A stretch of DNA of 64,000 bases from Parvibaculum sp035325945. GTDB taxonomy: Bacteria > Pseudomonadota > Alphaproteobacteria > Parvibaculales > Parvibaculaceae. The stretch's first letter is position 1. The number at the start of each line of letters is the position of its first letter. Made by a program: the position numbers and the translations under genes. The notes under the pieces were generated by a model. That model saw only the letters and a program-made list of their open reading frames with translations. It did no database searches and had not been told where the DNA came from. This document shows, one piece after another, positions 61,495 through 64,000 of this stretch. Location of the stretch: the NCBI RefSeq assembly GCF_035325945.1, contig NZ_DAOKYX010000013.1, positions 12,418 to 76,417 on the forward strand. Direction: 5' to 3'.

Positions 61495-62751
61495 TCAGCC
61501 TTTCGCCTTCAGAAGAACGTGGCGCTTCTTGCCGAGCGAGAGCTTGATGATGCCGTCGCCGGTAAGGTTCGCGCCTGTCAGCGCCAGCCGCTCGTCGGAA
61601 ACCGCCTCATCATTCAGGCGAACGGCGCCGCCCTTGATCTGGCGGCGCGCGTCGCTGGTCGAGGAGACGAGCCCCGCGGTCACGAGCGCGTTGAGAATGC
61701 CGAAACCTGCATCGAGGCTCGCGGCCTCGATCTCGACCGTCGGCAGGTCGGCGCTGATCGTTCCTTCCTCGAAGGCTGCCCGCGCGGCGGCGGCGGCTTT
61801 TTCGGCCTCTTCGCGGCCATGCAGCATCGCGGTCGCTTCGGTGGCCAGCACCTTCTTCGCCTCGTTGAGTTCCGCGCCCTCGAGCTTTTCGAGCCGCGCA
61901 ATCTCCCCGAGCGGCAATTCGGTGAAGAGCCGGAGGAAGCGGCCGACATCGGCGTCTTCCGTGTTGCGCCAGAACTGCCAGTAGTCGAAGGGCGCGCGCA
62001 TGTCTGCGTTGAGCCAGACGGCCCCTTGCGCGGTCTTGCCCATCTTGGCGCCGGAGGCGGTGGTGATGAGCGGGCAGGTGAGGGCGAAGAGGTCGAGGCT
62101 CGCCGCGCGGCGCCCGAGTTCGAGCCCGTTGACGATATTGCCCCACTGATCCGAGCCGCCCATCTGGAGCCGGCAGCCATAGCGCTTGCCAAGTTCGACG
62201 AAGTCGTAGGCCTGGAGGATCATGTAGTTGAATTCGAGGAAGGAGAGCGGCTGTTCGCGCTCCAGCCGGAGCTTTACGCTGTCGAAGCTGAGCATGCGGT
62301 TGACCGAGAAGTGGCGGCCATAATCGCGCAGGAAAGCGATGTATTCGAGCTTGTCGAGCCACTCGGCATTGTTGACCATGATCGCGTCGGTCGGACCGTC
62401 GCCGAAGGCGAGGAACCGCGTGAAGACAGTCTTGATCGAGGCCATGTTGGCGGCGATCTGCTCGTCAGTCAGGAGCTGGCGCGCCTCATCCTTGCCTGAA
62501 GGATCGCCGACCTTCGTGGTTCCGCCGCCCATCAGCACGATGGGCTTGTGGCCTGCCTGCTGGAGCCGGCGCAGCATCATGATGCCCATGAGATGGCCGA
62601 CATGAAGGCTCGGTCCCGTGCAGTCGAAGCCGATATAGGCGGTGACGGTTTCCCTGGCGGCATAGGCATCCAGAGCCTCCGGATCGGAGATCTGGTGAAT
62701 GAAACCGCGCGCATCGATTTCGCGCAGGAAGTCGGACTTGAAATTGCTCAT
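61495..62751 (-). CDS. tyrS: Tyrosyl-tRNA synthetase
   Basis: Charges tRNA-Tyr. The 418-residue class I synthetase has the HIGH-equivalent HVGHLMG (about 50-56) after YIGFDCTGPSLH, the KMSKS-equivalent GAKMGKT (about 233-239) and a C-terminal S4-like RNA-binding domain (about 355-415, with ARRQIKGGAVRLND). The ATG at 62751 begins MSNFKSDFLRE, typical of the family; an ATG at 62784 would add 11 residues. It is divergent from anmK, its frequent neighbour in alphaproteobacteria. Confidence 0.96.
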   Translation of the reverse strand: MSNFKSDFLREIDARGFIHQISDPEALDAYAARETVTAYIGFDCTGPSLHVGHLMGIMMLRRLQQAGHKPIVLMGGGTTKVGDPSGKDEARQLLTDEQIAANMASIKTVFTRFLAFGDGPTDAIMVNNAEWLDKLEYIAFLRDYGRHFSVNRMLSFDSVKLRLEREQPLSFLEFNYMILQAYDFVELGKRYGCRLQMGGSDQWGNIVNGLELGRRAASLDLFALTCPLITTASGAKMGKTAQGAVWLNADMRAPFDYWQFWRNTEDADVGRFLRLFTELPLGEIARLEKLEGAELNEAKKVLATEATAMLHGREEAEKAAAAARAAFEEGTISADLPTVEIEAASLDAGFGILNALVTAGLVSSTSDARRQIKGGAVRLNDEAVSDERLALTGANLTGDGIIKLSLGKKRHVLLKAKG

Positions 62752-62838
62752 GATCGGCTCGATTGACGCTGATGCCATAGGCATGAAGGAACCGGTGGTG
62801 TATCACGCTTTTTCGACAGGGAAAAACGGGCAAACGCC

Positions 62839-63945
62839 ATGATCCGCGCCATTGGCCTGATGAGCGGCACCTCGCTCGACGGCATCGACGCCGCCATTCT
62901 CGACACGGATGGCGAGCATGTCGTGCGCCCCGGCCACAGCCTCGGCATACCCTATTCGGCGGAGGAGCGGGCGGTGCTGCGGCAGGCGCTCGAGGCCGCC
63001 AAGGGCTGGGAGCCCGGCGAGCAGATGCCCGAAGCCGTCGCCGAGGCGGAGCGGCTGCTCACGCTCGCCCATGCGGTCGCGGTCCGCCGCCTGCTCGATG
63101 AGGCGGGGCTTGCGCCCCCCCATGTGGGGGGCGGCCGGTTTCACGGCCAGACCCGCCCCCCTCAACCCGAGCCGGGCCGGGCGGGGCAGAGCCGCATGGG
63201 TGAGGCGCTCGCCTCCCTCGTCGGCATAGATGTCGTCAATGATTTCCGCTCGGCGGATGTTGCTGCGGGCGGCCATGGCGCGCCGCTCGTGCCGCTCTAT
63301 CATCAGGCTCTGGTGCGGAGCGCGGGCATCAGGGAGCCCGTTGCGATCGTCAATATCGGCGGTGTCGGCAACATCACCTATGTCGCGCCGGAAGGAGGGC
63401 TCATCGCCTTCGATACGGGGCCCGGCAATGCGCTCATCGACGATTGGGCGCATCGCCACACGGGCGAGCCCGTCGATCTCGACGGCGCGCTTGCGGGCGC
63501 GGGCGAGGTCGATGTCGAGATACTGCGCGAATTGATGGCGCATGATTTCTTCGAGGCGCCGCCGCCGAAATCGCTCGATCGCTTTTCCTTTTCGCCCGCT
63601 GCCGTCGAGCGCCTCTCGCCGCCCGATGGCGCGGCGACGCTGACGGCGTTCACCGTCGAGGCGATTGCGCGCGGCGTCGCGCATATTCCGGGCGTTCCCT
63701 CGCGCTTCATCGTCTGCGGGGGTGGGCGGCGCAATCCGGTGCTGATGCGGATGCTCTCGAAGCGCCTCCAGGGCGGCGTGCTTCCGGCGGAGGATCTGGG
63801 CTGGCGGGGCGACGATGTGGAGGCGGAAGCCTTCGCCTATCTCGCTGTCCGCTCGCTCCGCGGCCTGCCGCTCAGCCTTCCGACCACGACCGGCGTGCCG
63901 GAGCCGATGCCCGGAGGAAGGCTCCACAGGGCCGGGCGCTCCTAA
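62839..63945 (+). CDS. anmK: Anhydro-N-acetylmuramic acid kinase
   Basis: Phosphorylates and opens 1,6-anhydroMurNAc released from peptidoglycan, returning it to metabolism. In 368 residues it has the N-terminal ATP-binding IGLMSGTSLDGIDAAI (about 5-20), the catalytic Asp region around GIDVVNDFRSADVAAGGHGAPL (spanning two blocks, about 132-153), NIGGVGNITYV and FDTGPGNALIDDW. The conserved GxHGQTxxH segment is distorted: after FHGQT the sequence becomes Pro/Arg-rich (RPPQPEPGRAGQSRMG) in a stretch with G and C homopolymer runs, without changing length. That could be true divergence or consensus errors. Confidence 0.92.
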   Translation: MIRAIGLMSGTSLDGIDAAILDTDGEHVVRPGHSLGIPYSAEERAVLRQALEAAKGWEPGEQMPEAVAEAERLLTLAHAVAVRRLLDEAGLAPPHVGGGRFHGQTRPPQPEPGRAGQSRMGEALASLVGIDVVNDFRSADVAAGGHGAPLVPLYHQALVRSAGIREPVAIVNIGGVGNITYVAPEGGLIAFDTGPGNALIDDWAHRHTGEPVDLDGALAGAGEVDVEILRELMAHDFFEAPPPKSLDRFSFSPAAVERLSPPDGAATLTAFTVEAIARGVAHIPGVPSRFIVCGGGRRNPVLMRMLSKRLQGGVLPAEDLGWRGDDVEAEAFAYLAVRSLRGLPLSLPTTTGVPEPMPGGRLHRAGRS

Positions 63946-64000
63946 AGGCTGACGCCGAACCTCGCCGCGATCCAGATGGTTGCGAGATAAAGCAGCACGG
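63942..64000 (-). CDS. 3' end of a minus-strand gene, probably a membrane protein
   Basis: Reading leftwards from the window edge, one frame gives VLLYLATIWIAARFGVSL and a TAG stop at 63944-63942, overlapping the anmK stop. The hydrophobic run looks like the last transmembrane helix of a convergent gene. Only 18 residues are visible, so the product cannot be identified. Confidence 0.35.
   Translation of the reverse strand, partial: VLLYLATIWIAARFGVSL

Noticed and set aside
1..64000. Prophage, insertion sequence, toxin-antitoxin or defence system
   Set aside because: No transposase, integrase, phage structural, nuclease or toxin-like protein was recognised on either strand. Nearly all coding space belongs to housekeeping families.

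Overview
The window is a GC-rich chromosomal segment of an alphaproteobacterium, made almost entirely of vertically inherited housekeeping genes. The gene set and order fit Hyphomicrobiales-type or Parvibaculum-like bacteria. The diagnostic blocks are lptF-lptG-lptD-surA, pepA with holC, purM-purN next to an HdaA-type protein and ppk-ppx, aroQ-accB-accC-aat next to DUF2155, mlaD and NDUFA12, a class II B12-dependent ribonucleotide reductase, an RNase E with an S1-domain insertion and a C-terminal GWW motif, and a bactofilin-M23 pair. The genus is an inference; no rRNA gene or other phylogenetic marker was compared. The sequence is a draft scaffold with three runs of exactly 100 N (20247-20346, 25661-25760, 56232-56331). 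The first joins two contig ends that share an identical 55-bp sequence.

Layout. 1-6221 (minus): the LPS-export operon lptF-lptG-lptD followed by the periplasmic chaperone surA. 6505-10272 (plus): pepA, an FkbM methyltransferase, holC and a metallo-hydrolase. 10400-12313 (minus): an ABC-F ATPase. 12408-12830: ndk with a clear promoter and terminator. 13013-14754 (minus): purM-purN. 14962-21904 (plus): DUF2066, a PerM-like permease, hdaA, then ppk-ppx behind a candidate Pho box. 21908-23071 (minus): rnd. 23292-26503 (plus): aspS, a PACE efflux protein, dodecin and a host-attachment-family protein. 26558-31093 (minus): a fasciclin protein and nrdJ, with tandem NrdR-like boxes and a good sigma70 promoter upstream. 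31511-33617 (plus): an orphan receiver protein, NDUFA12, mlaD and DUF2155. 33554-36640 (minus): aroQ-accB-accC-aat. 36907-37949: thiS-thiG. 37969-40229 (minus): an M48 protease and a DsbA-like protein. 40591-43244 (plus): a divergent gamma-glutamyltransferase-like lipoprotein and an aminotransferase. 43329-45977 (minus): rne with an unusually long upstream region. 46777-52115 (plus): an AMIN-amidase, a PBP1A and prfB with its programmed frameshift. 52128-56423 (minus): mobA, and then, in transcription order, bcp, DUF455, M23 and bactofilin. 56648-61404 (plus): an AsmA/YhdP-like protein and a diiron ferritin-like protein. 61495-62751 (minus): tyrS. 62839-63945 (plus): anmK. The last 59 bases hold the end of a minus-strand gene.

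Many genes serve the envelope: Lpt transport, SurA, BepA-like M48, MlaD, AsmA/YhdP, PBP1A, amidase, M23-bactofilin and AnmK recycling. Others serve nucleotide and phosphate metabolism (ndk, purMN, nrdJ, ppk-ppx) and translation (aspS, tyrS, prfB, aat, ABC-F).

I found no CRISPR array, prophage, insertion sequence, tRNA or rRNA gene, and no clearly new multi-gene system. The observations most worth follow-up are regulatory (NrdR boxes at nrdJ, a Pho box at ppk, an operator-like array at the diiron gene), the altered nucleophile segment of the GGT-like lipoprotein, and the overlapping M23-bactofilin pair.
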